64,000 nt of DNA, from contig NZ_FOCB01000009.1 of NCBI RefSeq assembly GCF_900109995.1, forward strand, positions 124,001-188,000, given 5' to 3'. The notes under the pieces were generated by a model, which had not been told where the DNA came from, did no database searches, and saw only the letters and a list, made by a program, of their open reading frames with translations. Shown one piece after another: positions 8,687 to 18,783 of the stretch (position 1 is the stretch's first letter; every line of letters begins with the position of its first letter). Position numbers and translations under genes: made by a program. This DNA comes from Pseudomonas sp. ok272 (GTDB lineage Bacteria; Pseudomonadota; Gammaproteobacteria; Pseudomonadales; Pseudomonadaceae).

Positions 8687-10747
8687 ATGAACATGCCCGC
8701 AACGAACAAACCGGTGGTCGCCAAGGCCCCGGAGCAACCGAAAACCGCGATCTCGGCCCTGTGGCGGCCGGCGCTGGTACAAGCCTTCGTCAAGCTCGAT
8801 CCTCGGCAGCTCAAGCGCTCGCCGGTGATGCTGGTGGTCGAGTTGACCGCCATTCTCACCACCGTGCTGTGCTTTATTCCGGATGTGGCCGTACCGACCT
8901 TTGTCGCGGCGCAAATTGCCCTGTGGCTGTGGTTCACCGTGTTGTTCGCCAACTTCGCCGAAGCCTTGGCCGAGGGCCGTGGCAAGGCGCGGGCCGACAG
9001 CCTCAAGGCGGGCAGCGAAGGCTTGAGCGCGCGGCGCAAAAAAGCCGATGGCAGCTTTCAGGTGGTACCGGCCGCCAGCCTGCGCAAAGGTGATGTGGTG
9101 CGGGTTGAAGCCGGAGAAATGATTCCCGGCGACGGTGAGGTGATCGAAGGCATCGCCGCCGTTAACGAAGCGGCGATTACCGGTGAGTCGGCGCCAGTGA
9201 TTCGAGAGTCCGGTGGCGACCGTTCGGCGGTCACCGGCAATACCCGGTTGGTGTCCGACTGGTTGATGGTGCGTATCACCGCCAATCCCGGCGAGTCGAC
9301 CCTGGATCGGATGATCGCCCTGGTGGAAGGTGCCAAGCGGCAGAAGACCCCGAACGAGGTGGCGCTGGACATCCTGCTGATCGGCCTGACCATGATCTTC
9401 CTGGTGGTGGTCGTGACCTTGCAGCCGTTCGCCCACTTCGCCAACGGCAACCTGCCGCTGGTGTTCCTGGTGGCGCTGCTGGTCACGTTGATTCCGACGA
9501 CCATCGGCGGCTTGTTGTCGGCCATTGGTATTGCCGGCATGGACCGCCTGGTGCGCTTGAACGTGATCGCCAAGTCCGGCCGTGCGGTCGAGGCGGCGGG
9601 TGATGTGCATGTGCTGCTGCTGGACAAGACCGGCACCATCACCTTTGGTAACCGTCGTTGCACCGCCATCTATGCAGCACCTGGCGTCAGCACCAAGGAA
9701 CTGGCCGAAGGCGCCTTGTTCGCGTCCCTGGCTGATGACACCGCTGAAGGCAAGTCGATTGTCGAGTACCTGCGCGAGCTCTATCCACAAGCAGAGCCGT
9801 GCGCCGAGGTGCTGACGCCCGTGCCGTTCACTGCCGAAACTCGCTTGTCCGGCGTGGACTATCAAGGCCGCGTGTACCGTAAGGGCGCTGTCGATTCGGT
9901 GCTGGCCTTCGTCGGCTTGACCCGTGCCGAGGTACCGGCGCCGATGTCCCGCGAGATCGACAAGATCGCCCAGAGCGGCGGGACGCCATTGCTGGTGTGT
10001 GCCGAGGGCAAGTTGCTCGGCGCGATCCACCTCAAGGACGTGGTCAAGCCGGGTATTCGTGAGCGCTTCGCCGAGCTGCGCAAGCTGGGGATTCGCACCG
10101 TCATGGTCACGGGCGACAACCCGCTGACCGCCGCCGCGATTGCCGCTGAGGCGGGGGTCGATGACGTGCTGGCCGAAGCCACACCGGAGAAAAAGCTGGC
10201 GCGCATTCGTCATGAGCAAAATGACGGTCGCCTGGTGGCCATGTGTGGCGACGGTGCCAACGACGCGCCGGCGCTGGCCCAGGCTGACGTCGGCATGGCG
10301 ATGAACGACGGCACCCAGGCTGCTCGCGAAGCCGCCAACATGGTCGATCTCGATAGCGACCCGACCAAGTTGCTGGACGTGGTGCAGATCGGCAAGGAGT
10401 TGCTGGTGACCCGTGGTGCGTTGACCACGTTCTCCATCGCCAACGACGTGGCTAAGTACTTCGCGATTCTGCCGGCGCTGTTCGCTTCGATTTACCCACA
10501 GCTGGGCGTGCTGAACATCATGCACCTGAGCAGTCCGCAGAGCGCGATCCTCTCGGCCATTGTCTTCAACGCCCTGATCATCGTCGCGTTGATCCCGCTG
10601 GCACTGCGCGGGGTGCGGGTACAGGCCGCGAGCGCAGCCCATCTGCTGCGCCGCAACCTGTTGATCTACGGCGTGGGTGGCATCGTGGTGCCATTCGTGG
10701 GGATCAAGCTGATCGACATGCTGCTGACCGCTTTGCACCTGGTGTAA
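8687..10747 (+). CDS. kdpB: K+-transporting P-type ATPase subunit B (KdpB)
   Basis: The ATP-hydrolysing P-type ATPase subunit of Kdp, 686 residues. The phosphorylated Asp is D313 in [13 protein letters not shown]; the actuator TGES occurs as [10 protein letters not shown], and the hinge region as [15 protein letters not shown] and [21 protein letters not shown] 8687 follows AGGAGC. All key motifs are intact. KdpB couples ATP hydrolysis to K+ uptake through KdpA. Confidence 0.98.
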   Translation: MNMPATNKPVVAKAPEQPKTAISALWRPALVQAFVKLDPRQLKRSPVMLVVELTAILTTVLCFIPDVAVPTFVAAQIALWLWFTVLFANFAEALAEGRGKARADSLKAGSEGLSARRKKADGSFQVVPAASLRKGDVVRVEAGEMIPGDGEVIEGIAAVNEAAITGESAPVIRESGGDRSAVTGNTRLVSDWLMVRITANPGESTLDRMIALVEGAKRQKTPNEVALDILLIGLTMIFLVVVVTLQPFAHFANGNLPLVFLVALLVTLIPTTIGGLLSAIGIAGMDRLVRLNVIAKSGRAVEAAGDVHVLLLDKTGTITFGNRRCTAIYAAPGVSTKELAEGALFASLADDTAEGKSIVEYLRELYPQAEPCAEVLTPVPFTAETRLSGVDYQGRVYRKGAVDSVLAFVGLTRAEVPAPMSREIDKIAQSGGTPLLVCAEGKLLGAIHLKDVVKPGIRERFAELRKLGIRTVMVTGDNPLTAAAIAAEAGVDDVLAEATPEKKLARIRHEQNDGRLVAMCGDGANDAPALAQADVGMAMNDGTQAAREAANMVDLDSDPTKLLDVVQIGKELLVTRGALTTFSIANDVAKYFAILPALFASIYPQLGVLNIMHLSSPQSAILSAIVFNALIIVALIPLALRGVRVQAASAAHLLRRNLLIYGVGGIVVPFVGIKLIDMLLTALHLV

Positions 10748-10801
10748 CCGCTGGACGCCGCGCCCTGTGCGCGGCTTCCAACCTGAATTGAGGGTTTTGA
10801 A

Positions 10802-11347
10802 ATGTCCACAATGATTCGTCCGGCCTTGAGCCTGCTTGTGTTGATGACCTTGATCACCGGCGTCGCCTACCCGTTGGTGGTGACCGGTGTGGCCCAGGTC
10901 GCGTTCCCGGATCAGGCCAATGGCAGCCTGGTGCGCGATGCCGACGGCAAGGTCCGCGGCTCATCGCTGATCGCCCAGGATTTTGTCGGTGACGCCTGGT
11001 TTCATCCACGGCCTTCGGCGGGCGCGTTCGCCACCGTGGCCAGCGGTGCGAGCAACCTGGCGCCGAGTAACCCGGCCCTGGCGACCCGCGTAATCGAGGC
11101 CGCCAACCAGCAGGTGGTCCCCGGGCAGGGACCGGTCCCCCTGGCGTTGCTGACCACCTCCGGCAGTGGCCTGGATCCCCACTTGCCACCGGCCGCGATT
11201 GCCTATCAACTGGCGCGGGTTGCAGCCGCGCGTGACATACCAGTGTCCACGCTCCAGCGATTGCTGGATGCCCATATCGAGCAGCCGCTGGTAGGGCCGC
11301 CGGTGGTGAATGTGCTGGAATTGAACATCGCGCTGGAGAAGCTCTAG
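10802..11347 (+). CDS. kdpC: K+-transporting ATPase subunit C (KdpC)
   Basis: A 181-residue accessory subunit anchored by one N-terminal helix ([21 protein letters not shown]) with a periplasmic body. Family motifs include [16 protein letters not shown] and [23 protein letters not shown] 10802 follows GAGGGTTTTGA. KdpC stabilises the complex and raises ATP affinity. A REP pair separates it from kdpD, so kdpDE may be partly uncoupled from kdpFABC. Confidence 0.97.
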   Translation: MSTMIRPALSLLVLMTLITGVAYPLVVTGVAQVAFPDQANGSLVRDADGKVRGSSLIAQDFVGDAWFHPRPSAGAFATVASGASNLAPSNPALATRVIEAANQQVVPGQGPVPLALLTTSGSGLDPHLPPAAIAYQLARVAAARDIPVSTLQRLLDAHIEQPLVGPPVVNVLELNIALEKL

Positions 11348-11363
11348 CACCGTGTGATGGCCA

Positions 11364-11431
11364 TTCGCGAACAGGTTCGCTCCCACAGGATCATTGCTGC
11401 CCATGTGGGAGCGAGCCTGCTCGCGAAGGCG
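11364..11431. repeat. inverted REP pair between kdpC and kdpD
   Basis: Two REP sequences face each other: TTCGCGAACAGGTTCGCTCC at the left, and GTGGGAGCGAGCCTGCTCGC in direct orientation at the right. The pair can form a long hairpin in mRNA and lies inside the kdp operon. Confidence 0.9.
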
Positions 11432-11477
11432 ATTGAACAATCACTGCATCAACACCTGAATGAAGAGAGTTCCAAGC

Positions 11478-14132
11478 ATGAGTGACTCCGGCCGTGCCGA
11501 CGCACTGTTAGCTGATCTACCCCGCGATGGTCGTGGTCGGCTCAAGGTGTTCCTTGGCGCCGCCCCCGGCGTCGGCAAGACCTACGCCATGCTCCAGGCC
11601 GCCCATACCCAGCTGCGCCAAGGCGTGAAGGTCATCGCCGGGGTGGTGGAAACCCACGGCCGGGCGGAAACCGAAGCACTGCTCGGCGGCTTGCCACAAC
11701 AGCCGTTGCTGCGCTCGGAATACCGGGGCGTGATGCTAGAGGAAATGGACCTCGATGGCCTGCTCAAGGCCAAGCCGAAGCTGGTGCTGGTCGACGAGTT
11801 GGCCCACAGCAACGCGCCCGGCAGTCGGCATGCCAAGCGCTGGCAAGACATCCAGGAACTGCTCGCGGCGGGCATCGACGTGTTCACCACGGTCAACGTC
11901 CAGCACCTGGAAAGCCTCAACGATCAGGTGCGCGGGATCACCGGGGTGCAGGTGCGCGAAACCCTGCCCGACTGGGTCCTGCAAGAAGCCTATGAACTGC
12001 TGTTGATCGACCTGCCGCCCCGTGAGTTGCTGGAGCGCCTGCGCGACGGCAAGGTCTATGTGCCGGAGCAGGCCCGCGCGGCCATCGATGCCTTTTTCAC
12101 CCAGACCAACCTCACCGCCCTGCGCGAACTGGCGATGCAAACCGCTGCGGCGCAAGTCGATGACGACCTCAGTCGCGGCTATCGCCAGTTGGGGCAGGCA
12201 GCGCCAGCGGTGCGGGGTCGATTGTTGGTGGGGGTCGACGGCGACGACCAGGCCGAGCGCTTGGTCCGTCACGCCAGCCGAGTTGCCCAGCGCCGGCATT
12301 TGCCCTGGAGCCTGGTGCACGTGGACAACGGCAGTGTGCGTGACGAACAGTCGCGCGTACGCCTGCAAAACGCCCAGCAACTGGCCGAGCGCCTGGGGGG
12401 CGAGGTGGTGTTGCTGCGTGCCGGGGGCGAGGTGGCCAAGACCCTGATTCAACATGCCGCCGAGCGTCGGGCGAGCCTGGTGCTGGTGGGCCAGTCGCGC
12501 CCGCGCCTACGCCGTCGCTGGTTGGGCGGCGGATTGGCTTCGCGTTTGCTGCGCAATGCCCGGGGCCTGGAAATCAACGTGCTGGACAGCGATGCGCAGC
12601 CGCATCAGCCGCGCACGCGCTCGGCTCGTTCACTGGCCTGGTTCGACTATGCCCTGGCGCTGCTGGCGACGGTGTTGGCCAGTGGCCTGGCCTGGGTGGT
12701 GTCGAGTGTGCTGCCGCTGCCGAACATCTCCCTGGTGTTCCTCGCGGCGGTGTTGCTGGTGGCGGTGCGCAGCAGCCTCGGGCCGGCACTGGCCTGCGCG
12801 GCGCTGTCCTTCATGGCCTACGACTTTCTCTTCATCCCGCCGAACTTTTCCTTCGCCATCCAGCGTGAAGAAGACGTGTTGACCTTGCTGTTCTTCCTGC
12901 TGATGGCGGCACTGACCGGCAACCTCGCCGCCCGCCAGCGTCGGCAGTTGCAAGCCTTGCGTGATACCCAGGAGGAAACCTCGGAACTGCTCGATCTGTC
13001 GCGCAAGCTGACGGCCGCGACCGACAGGCAGGCGGTGGTCAGCGCCGCCGCGCAGCACTTGATGGGCTGGAGCGATCTGCAATTGTGCCTGCTGAACCGG
13101 GACGGGCAGGGCGGCTGGAAGGTGGAAGCCGGTGAGGGACTGGCACTTAACGAAACCGAACGCGCCGCCGCCGACTGGGCCTGGCAGCACGATCAACCCG
13201 CTGGCATGGGCACCGGCACGCTGCCGCTTGGCCGTTGGTGGTGGTGGCCCTTGTCGGTAGAGGACGGGCCGCTGGGTTTGCTCGGTGTCTGTGCCAAGGA
13301 GGGCGAGCAGCTTAGCGGCCAGCGCCGCCGTTTGTTGACCGCATTGAGCCAGCCGCTGGCCCAGGCATTGGCCCGGGCGCAGTTGGCCGAAGACCTGGAA
13401 GCCGCCCGTTTGCACGGGGAAACCGAGCAGCTGCGCAGCGCCTTGCTGGCCTCGGTGTCCCACGACTTGCGTACGCCGCTGACGTCCATGCGCGGCAGCA
13501 TCGACAGCCTGCTGGCACTGGGCGAGGCGATCCCGTTGGAGGATCGTCGCGAGTTGCTCGAAGGCACGCGTGATGAAGCCGAGCGGTTGGATCGCTACAT
13601 CCAGAACCTGCTGGACATGACCCGCCTGGGCCATGGGGCCTTGAAGCTGGCGCGGGACTGGGTGTCGCCGGCCGATATCGTCGGTAGCTCCCTCAACCGC
13701 CTCCGCGCCGTGCTGGCGCCGCTCCAGGTCAGCATCGATGTGCCCGGCGAGTTGCCGCTGCTGTACGTGCATGCCGCGTTGATCGAGCAAGCGCTGGTCA
13801 ACGTGCTGGAGAACGCGGCGCGGTTTTCCCCGGCCAACGGTCGTTTGCAGTTGAGCGCCGGGACTACCGACACGGAAGTGTTTTTTTCGGTCAGCGACGA
13901 AGGCCCGGGGATTCCCGAGGACGAGCGAGCGAAGATCTTCGACATGTTCTACACCGCCGCCCGGGGCGACCGCGGCGGGCAGGGCACCGGGCTGGGGCTG
14001 GCCATTTGTCAGGGCATGGTCGGCGCCCACGGCGGGCGCATCAGCGTGGCGGACGGCATCGACGGGCGCGGCACCTGCATCACCCTGCATTTGCCATTGC
14101 AGGCGCAGCCGGGGTTCGAAAGTGAAGCCTGA
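11478..14132 (+). CDS. kdpD: osmosensitive K+ channel sensor histidine kinase KdpD
   Basis: Membrane sensor kinase of about 884 residues that controls kdp transcription. Order: KdpD N-domain with Walker A FLGAAPGVGKTYAML and Walker-B-like LVLVDELAHSN; a USP-like domain (about 245-370); four membrane helices of DUF4118 (about 400-490); a GAF-like region; HisKA with His662 in SVSHDLRTPLTSMRGS; HATPase with NVLENAARFSP, DEGPGIP and GTGLGLAICQGM. ATG 11478 is preferred because GAAGAGAG (11463-11470) is correctly spaced; an upstream ATG at 11460 overlaps that site. It is followed after 48 bases by kdpE. Confidence 0.96.
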   Translation: MSDSGRADALLADLPRDGRGRLKVFLGAAPGVGKTYAMLQAAHTQLRQGVKVIAGVVETHGRAETEALLGGLPQQPLLRSEYRGVMLEEMDLDGLLKAKPKLVLVDELAHSNAPGSRHAKRWQDIQELLAAGIDVFTTVNVQHLESLNDQVRGITGVQVRETLPDWVLQEAYELLLIDLPPRELLERLRDGKVYVPEQARAAIDAFFTQTNLTALRELAMQTAAAQVDDDLSRGYRQLGQAAPAVRGRLLVGVDGDDQAERLVRHASRVAQRRHLPWSLVHVDNGSVRDEQSRVRLQNAQQLAERLGGEVVLLRAGGEVAKTLIQHAAERRASLVLVGQSRPRLRRRWLGGGLASRLLRNARGLEINVLDSDAQPHQPRTRSARSLAWFDYALALLATVLASGLAWVVSSVLPLPNISLVFLAAVLLVAVRSSLGPALACAALSFMAYDFLFIPPNFSFAIQREEDVLTLLFFLLMAALTGNLAARQRRQLQALRDTQEETSELLDLSRKLTAATDRQAVVSAAAQHLMGWSDLQLCLLNRDGQGGWKVEAGEGLALNETERAAADWAWQHDQPAGMGTGTLPLGRWWWWPLSVEDGPLGLLGVCAKEGEQLSGQRRRLLTALSQPLAQALARAQLAEDLEAARLHGETEQLRSALLASVSHDLRTPLTSMRGSIDSLLALGEAIPLEDRRELLEGTRDEAERLDRYIQNLLDMTRLGHGALKLARDWVSPADIVGSSLNRLRAVLAPLQVSIDVPGELPLLYVHAALIEQALVNVLENAARFSPANGRLQLSAGTTDTEVFFSVSDEGPGIPEDERAKIFDMFYTAARGDRGGQGTGLGLAICQGMVGAHGGRISVADGIDGRGTCITLHLPLQAQPGFESEA

Positions 14133-14180
14133 TGGTGCCTGCGCTACTCTGTCGTCACTTTATTTTGTTGATGGGCAACC

Positions 14181-14876
14181 ATGAGCCAGACCGCGACCCT
14201 ATTGGTCATCGATGATGAGCCGCAGATCCGCAAGTTCCTGCGCATCAGCCTGACCTCCCAAGGTTACAAAGTGCTTGAAGCCGGAACCGGCACTGAAGGC
14301 CTGGCCCTGGCCGCGCTGAACAAGCCGGACTTGCTGGTGCTCGACCTCGGCCTGCCCGACATGGACGGCCAGCAGGTGCTGCGCGAGTTCCGCGAGTGGT
14401 CGGCGGTGCCGGTGCTGGTGCTGTCGGTGCGTGCCAGTGAGGAGCAGAAGGTCGAGGCCCTGGATGGCGGGGCCAATGACTACGTGACCAAGCCGTTTGG
14501 CATCCAGGAGTTTCTCGCGCGCGTGCGCGCCTTGTTGCGCCAGGCACCGGCCGGCGAAGCGGCGGAGGCGGCCCTCAAGTTCGGCCCCCTGACGGTGGAC
14601 CTGGCCTACCGTCGTGTGCTGCTCGACGGGGTCGAGGTTGCCCTGACCCGCAAGGAGTATGCGGTGCTGGCGCAACTGGCGCGGCATGCCGGGCGAGTCA
14701 TCACCCAGCAGCAATTGCTCAAGGACATCTGGGGTCCTACCCATACCGACGACAGCCATTACCTGCGGATCGTGGTCGGGCACTTGCGCCAGAAGCTGGC
14801 GGATGACCCGACGCGACCGCGGTTTATCCTCACCGAGGCGGGCGTGGGGTATCGGTTGTTGGAGGCTGGAGTTTGA
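14181..14876 (+). CDS. kdpE: KdpE, OmpR-family response regulator
   Basis: A 231-residue DNA-binding response regulator. The receiver has acidic residues in LLVIDDEPQIR, the phospho-acceptor Asp in LVLDLGLPDMDG, and Lys in VTKPFGIQEFLARV. The C-terminal winged helix includes LTRKEYAVLAQLARHAG and DDSHYLRIVVGHLRQKLADDP. It is the cognate partner of the upstream KdpD and should bind the repeat before kdpF. Confidence 0.97.
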   Translation: MSQTATLLVIDDEPQIRKFLRISLTSQGYKVLEAGTGTEGLALAALNKPDLLVLDLGLPDMDGQQVLREFREWSAVPVLVLSVRASEEQKVEALDGGANDYVTKPFGIQEFLARVRALLRQAPAGEAAEAALKFGPLTVDLAYRRVLLDGVEVALTRKEYAVLAQLARHAGRVITQQQLLKDIWGPTHTDDSHYLRIVVGHLRQKLADDPTRPRFILTEAGVGYRLLEAGV

Positions 14877-14894
14877 CTTGACTGGTCCGCCCCC

Positions 14895-14960
14895 TTCGCG
14901 AGCAGGCTCGCTCCCACAAAGGCCAGTGATATCCCTTGTGGGAGCGAGCCTGCTCGCGAA
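14895..14960. repeat. inverted REP pair after kdpE
   Basis: TTCGCGAGCAGGCTCGCTCC on the left mirrors GTGGGAGCGAGCCTGCTCGC on the right. It lies between convergent kdpE and the patatin gene. Confidence 0.92.
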
Positions 14961-14986
14961 CAGACCAGCCAAAAACCGTCAGCTAG

Positions 14987-16018
14987 TCAATCGCGCTCAT
15001 GTTCATACCGATCCAGCGTGTCGCTGGCGATCTCCCGTCCCAGGGCGATCAGTTCCGGGGCCTTGTAGAACTCGAAGAAGCGGCAGACCCGCTTCGGCAC
15101 GTTGATCAGGATGTCCGGTGGATACCCGGCGATTTTGTACTGGGCCAATGAGGTCTGCATCACCTCGAAACTCTGGTTGATCAAGTCCAGCAGCGACGCG
15201 GGCCCGACGTTGTCGATGATGAACGAACCGGTCGCGGAGCTGGGCGCGCCTTCGTTTTCCGGCGAGGCTGCCGGTTGCTGGGCCTCGGGCTCGGCGGATT
15301 CGATCCATGGGTTGATCTCGGCTGCCTCGCTGTGCAGCGCCTCCAGTATCAGCAATTGCTCGGCCTGTTTGCGGCGAAACGGCAGGTGCGAACCCAGGGA
15401 GTTGACCAGGTTGTCGAAGCGGTTTTTAAAGGCCGCCGGACGCTGGATCACCGGCAGCTGATAGTGTTTCTGGTTGGTGGCGTTGAGGTTGACCGCGATG
15501 ATCAGGTCGCAATGGCTCGACACCACGGGCACGATCGGCAGCGGGTTGAGCAGGCCGCCGTCCACCAAGGTGCGATTGCCCTGGATCACCGGGGTGAACA
15601 AACTGGGGATCGCTGCCGACGCGCGCATGGCCTGGTGCAGGCAACCTTCCTGGAACCAGATCTCTTGCTGGTTGGTGAGGTCGGTGGCGACCGCCGTGTA
15701 GGGAATGCGCAAGTCTTCGATGTTGATCTCACCGACGATCTTGCGGATCTGGCCGAAGACCTTTTCACCGCGAATGGCGCCCAGGCGAAAACTCACGTCG
15801 ACCAGGCGCAGCACATCGAGGTAGTCCAGGCTCTCGATCCATTGGCGGTACTCCTTGAGCTTGCCGGCGGCGTAGATGCCCCCGACCACCGATCCCATGG
15901 AGCATCCGGCAATGCAGGCGATGTCGTAGCCGCGACGCTCAATCTCTTCGATGACCCCGATATGGGCGTAGCCTCGGGCGCCACCCGAGCCCAGCACCAA
16001 TGCGACACGCTTCTTCAT
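14987..16018 (-). CDS. patatin-like phospholipase (RssA-like)
   Basis: A 343-residue serine lipid hydrolase. The oxyanion loop GSGGARGYAHIGV occurs near residue 10, the nucleophile motif GCSMGS (GxSxG) near residue 40, and the DGG box in TLVDGGLLNPLPI supplies the Asp of the Ser-Asp dyad. A C-terminal extension (about 220-343) holds a low-complexity ESAEPEAQQPAAS linker. Start MKKRVALVLG at 16018 follows AAGGACGACTAC; the longer frame is not needed. The substrate is unknown; no type-V beta-barrel is present, so it is not PlpD-like. Confidence 0.9.
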   Translation of the reverse strand: MKKRVALVLGSGGARGYAHIGVIEEIERRGYDIACIAGCSMGSVVGGIYAAGKLKEYRQWIESLDYLDVLRLVDVSFRLGAIRGEKVFGQIRKIVGEINIEDLRIPYTAVATDLTNQQEIWFQEGCLHQAMRASAAIPSLFTPVIQGNRTLVDGGLLNPLPIVPVVSSHCDLIIAVNLNATNQKHYQLPVIQRPAAFKNRFDNLVNSLGSHLPFRRKQAEQLLILEALHSEAAEINPWIESAEPEAQQPAASPENEGAPSSATGSFIIDNVGPASLLDLINQSFEVMQTSLAQYKIAGYPPDILINVPKRVCRFFEFYKAPELIALGREIASDTLDRYEHERD

Positions 16019-16245
16019 GTAGTCGTCCTTCTGGCAAACAAGTCTGAACAATGCGCTCATTGTAGGGTGTGCTTCAATCCAGAAGGTCTGTGCTTTGAGC
16101 GTGGAGAGGTTTTTTCGCCACTCGATGCTGGCACATAGGTATCCTCGCGAGCGCTATAGTTTCCAAGGATGGGCCGAGGCACTTTTTCACGTGCCGGCCG
16201 TCATACCCAGCACACTTGTTTCTCTACCTAATTGAGGTGTCATTG

Positions 16246-16524
16246 ATGAAAGCCTGGATCTGTCTACCGTTGATTGCATTGGTGCTGGCCGGTTGCGCGG
16301 GGAAGACTGCGTATCGCGACAGTTGCGGTACTGAGATAGACAGCGCCTGGCAAGAGCTGGACCTGGCCAAGGCCGAAGGCTTTGCGGGCACCGTGAGCTA
16401 CTCCAAAGCGTTGTCGCTGTTGACCGGGGCCAAGACCCAGCAGCAATTCGAGGCGTTTGAAGGCTGCACCAACAAGGCCCAGAAGGCACGCTTCTACATC
16501 CGTGAGTCCCGTGCGGGTCGTTGA
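16246..16524 (+). CDS. small predicted lipoprotein, function unknown
   Basis: A 92-residue protein with a type II signal (MKAWICLPLIALVLAGCAG; lipobox LAGC), then a charged helical region WQELDLAKAEGFAGTVSYSK ending in RESRAGR. ATG 16246 follows GAGGTGTCATTG. It should be membrane-anchored. No family is recognised. The CHAD gene starts about 100 bases downstream on the same strand. Confidence 0.8.
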   Translation: MKAWICLPLIALVLAGCAGKTAYRDSCGTEIDSAWQELDLAKAEGFAGTVSYSKALSLLTGAKTQQQFEAFEGCTNKAQKARFYIRESRAGR

Positions 16525-16622
16525 GCCTGGCATGATCTGGCGCAAGGTAAGCGTCAGGCGTTGCGTCCAGCATGGGCGTAGGTTCGCAAACAGGACGGTG
16601 TCTACGCAGGAGGAAGCACGAG

Positions 16623-17390
16623 ATGGCGGTGTTGGTTGATCGGTTGGTGGCCCAGGTGCTGGGGTTGGAAGTGCGTTTGCTGGCCTGCCAGGCTCGTCTG
16701 AGTGCCAGCACCGACCCTGAGGCGCTGCATGACCTGCGCATCGCGGTGCGCCGTCTGCGCAGCCTGTTGCGACCGTTGCGCGGGGTGCCCGGTGTCGAGC
16801 AGCTTGAGGCGGCGGCGGCCGGTGTTGGCAGCCTGACCACACCGCTGCGCGACCGCGAAGTGCTGGCCAGCTATTTGCTCAAGCACGGTCAGCCCCAGGC
16901 GGCGGAGCGGCGCATGGTCCAGATGGCGCAGGCTTATCCACAGGTGGCGGCCAGTCCCGAGTTGGCGCAGTTGTTGATGGTTCTCGATGCGTTTCCCCGG
17001 TTCTTGCGTGCCTGCGAGCGACAAGGCTTGCTCAAGGGCTTGCGCCAGCGCATCGAGAAACGCTTGGCCAAGCAATGGAACACGCTGGACGTCGCCCTGC
17101 ATGACCCGGCCCACGACCGCCATCGCCTGCGCTTGCTGATCAAGCGTGTGCGCTACGCGATCGAAGCCTACCCTGAGCTGGATCGCTTGCCCAAGGCCGC
17201 CATGCCCCGTCTCAAGTCTGCACAGCAAGCCTTGGGCGATTGGCATGATTGCTGGCAATGGCTGGCCCGTGCCGAGCATGAAGCCGACTTACAGCCGTGT
17301 GTGACGGGGTGGCAGGCGACGATGGTCAAGGCCCAGGCGCGGGCGGACCGGGTGCTCGATAAGCTCAGTGCGACGTGTTTTAAACGCTGA
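16623..17390 (+). CDS. CHAD domain protein
   Basis: A 255-residue all-helical CHAD protein. The conserved N-terminal histidine motif is ALHDLRIAVRRLRSLLRPLR, given from the helix near residue 40, and the second repeat is HDRHRLRLLIKRVRYAIEAY, whose basic residues bind polyphosphate in the family. ATG 16623 has an ideal CAGGAGGAAGC ribosome site. No CYTH domain is fused or adjacent. Binding of polyphosphate granules is a family inference. Confidence 0.87.
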   Translation: MAVLVDRLVAQVLGLEVRLLACQARLSASTDPEALHDLRIAVRRLRSLLRPLRGVPGVEQLEAAAAGVGSLTTPLRDREVLASYLLKHGQPQAAERRMVQMAQAYPQVAASPELAQLLMVLDAFPRFLRACERQGLLKGLRQRIEKRLAKQWNTLDVALHDPAHDRHRLRLLIKRVRYAIEAYPELDRLPKAAMPRLKSAQQALGDWHDCWQWLARAEHEADLQPCVTGWQATMVKAQARADRVLDKLSATCFKR

Positions 17391-17488
17391 AGCGGCCTAT
17401 CTGTCAGCCTATTTGGCTGGAATAGGTGCTGTGCAGGGGCTGTTGGCTGGTTAAGATCCCCTCATCTTTTTCCAGCCCAGAGGTTTTC

Positions 17489-18286
17489 ATGCGCTTTTCA
17501 GATTTGCTCGACGCCGTACGCAACTCGCCCCGTGAGTTGTCTATCCCGGCCGAGTGGGCCCAGGGTCGGGCCAGTTTTGGTGGGCTGGTCGCGGCATTGC
17601 AGTACGAAGCCATGCGCGCCAAGGTGTCGGCCGATCGTCCGGTGCGTTCGCTGGCGATCAGCTTTGTCGGGCCGGTCGAGCCCGATGTGCCGGTCAACTT
17701 TGAAGTGGACGTCTTGCGTGAAGGCAAGGCGGTTAGCCAGGTGCTGGGCCGTGTCATGCAAAAGGGCCAGGTCGTGACGCTGGTACAGGGCAGCTTCGGT
17801 GCATCCCGTCCTTCGGAAGTCGAAGTGCTGGCGCTGCCGGCGCCTGACATGAAGCACTGGGACGAGTGCCAGGAATTGCCTTACATCAAGGGCATGACCC
17901 CCGAGTTCATGCGTCACTTGGCCATGCGCTGGAGCGTCGGTGGCTTGCCGTTCACCGGTAACACATCACGGGACATGGGCGGCTGGACGCGCTTGCGCGG
18001 TGATGTGAAAGATGAGCCGCTGACGGAGTCGCATATCCTGGCGCTGGTGGATGGGTGGCCACCGTCGGTGCTGCCGCACCTGAAGAAATTCGTGGCCGGC
18101 AGCACCCTGACCTGGACCATTGAATTCGTCCAGCCATTGCTGGGCCTGAGCACCCTGGACTGGTGCAAGTACCTGGTGGAAACCGAGCACGCCCACGGCG
18201 GTTACGGCCACGCCGCCGCCAAGCTGTGGAGTGCCGACGGCCAGTTGATCGCACTCAGCCGCCAGACCGTGACGATCTTCGGCTAA
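17489..18286 (+). CDS. acyl-CoA thioesterase family protein (TesB-like double hotdog)
   Basis: A 265-residue predicted double-hotdog thioesterase. The N-terminal part includes RASFGGLVAALQYEAMRA and SLAISFVGPVEPDVPVNFEV, and the C-terminal part DGWPPSVLPHLKKF and LVETEHAHGGYGHAAAKLWS followed by DGQLIALSRQTVTIFG, the usual terminal strand. MRFSDLLDAV at 17489 is preferred; upstream codons overlap a likely promoter region. It should hydrolyse acyl-CoA; chain-length specificity is not visible. Confidence 0.85.
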   Translation: MRFSDLLDAVRNSPRELSIPAEWAQGRASFGGLVAALQYEAMRAKVSADRPVRSLAISFVGPVEPDVPVNFEVDVLREGKAVSQVLGRVMQKGQVVTLVQGSFGASRPSEVEVLALPAPDMKHWDECQELPYIKGMTPEFMRHLAMRWSVGGLPFTGNTSRDMGGWTRLRGDVKDEPLTESHILALVDGWPPSVLPHLKKFVAGSTLTWTIEFVQPLLGLSTLDWCKYLVETEHAHGGYGHAAAKLWSADGQLIALSRQTVTIFG

Positions 18287-18289
18287 GCC

Positions 18290-18652
18290 TCAGCGGCGGT
18301 GACGCTGGCGCCAGGCGCGCCACCAGCCGCCGCTCAGGACAAACCGCGGGAACGTCAGGAACTGCTCGACCAGCAAGCGCGATACCGCATCCTGGCGATC
18401 ACTGAAAGGTTCCGAGGCTTGCGCTTCGAGGCGATGGCCATGACGTTGCAGGCCCAGGGCGGCGAGCAAACCGATGACACCGATGGCGATGCTCGGGAAG
18501 CTCAGACTGAACACGCCGGACACTATCAGCAGGAACGCGACGATGAACAACGGCACGGCAATCAGGTGCAGCACCAGGTTGGTGGGGTGCTGATGATTGT
18601 CCGGGTAGACCCGCCATTGCCAGGTGGGGAGGTTGGGATGACGTTTGCCCAT
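18290..18652 (-). CDS. Mpo1-like / DUF962 membrane protein
   Basis: A 120-residue protein with WRVYPDNHQHPTNLVLHLIA, whose HxxHxxN-like pattern and two following hydrophobic segments (VPLFIVAFLLIVSGVFSL and ALGLLAALG-like region) match the Mpo1/YGL010w family, Fe2+-dependent alpha-dioxygenases of 2-hydroxy fatty acids in yeast. The bacterial function is untested. MGKRHPNLP at 18652 is the likely start. It converges tightly on the thioesterase gene, with only three bases between the stops. Confidence 0.75.
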   Translation of the reverse strand: MGKRHPNLPTWQWRVYPDNHQHPTNLVLHLIAVPLFIVAFLLIVSGVFSLSFPSIAIGVIGLLAALGLQRHGHRLEAQASEPFSDRQDAVSRLLVEQFLTFPRFVLSGGWWRAWRQRHRR

Positions 18653-18783
18653 GTGACGACTCCTTGATCTTGTGTGGGACACATGACGAAAGAATAGGTG
18701 GGGGCAGGGGGGAGGGCGAATCAACATTGGCTATTGAAGTGATAGGCGGGGCTTTGACAGGTCGATGTCGCTTGGTTTGACGC

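Noticed and set aside
8633..10738. A 701-codon open frame on the minus strand opposite kdpB
   Set aside because: Rich in His, Gln, Arg and Gly with no domain; a GC-rich shadow of kdpB, whose motifs are complete.
12630..14090. A 486-codon minus-strand frame opposite kdpD
   Set aside because: Low-complexity Gln/Arg/His composition and full overlap with intact kdpD domains.
15275..16138. A 287-codon plus-strand frame opposite the patatin gene
   Set aside because: No start signal or domain; the patatin gene is complete.
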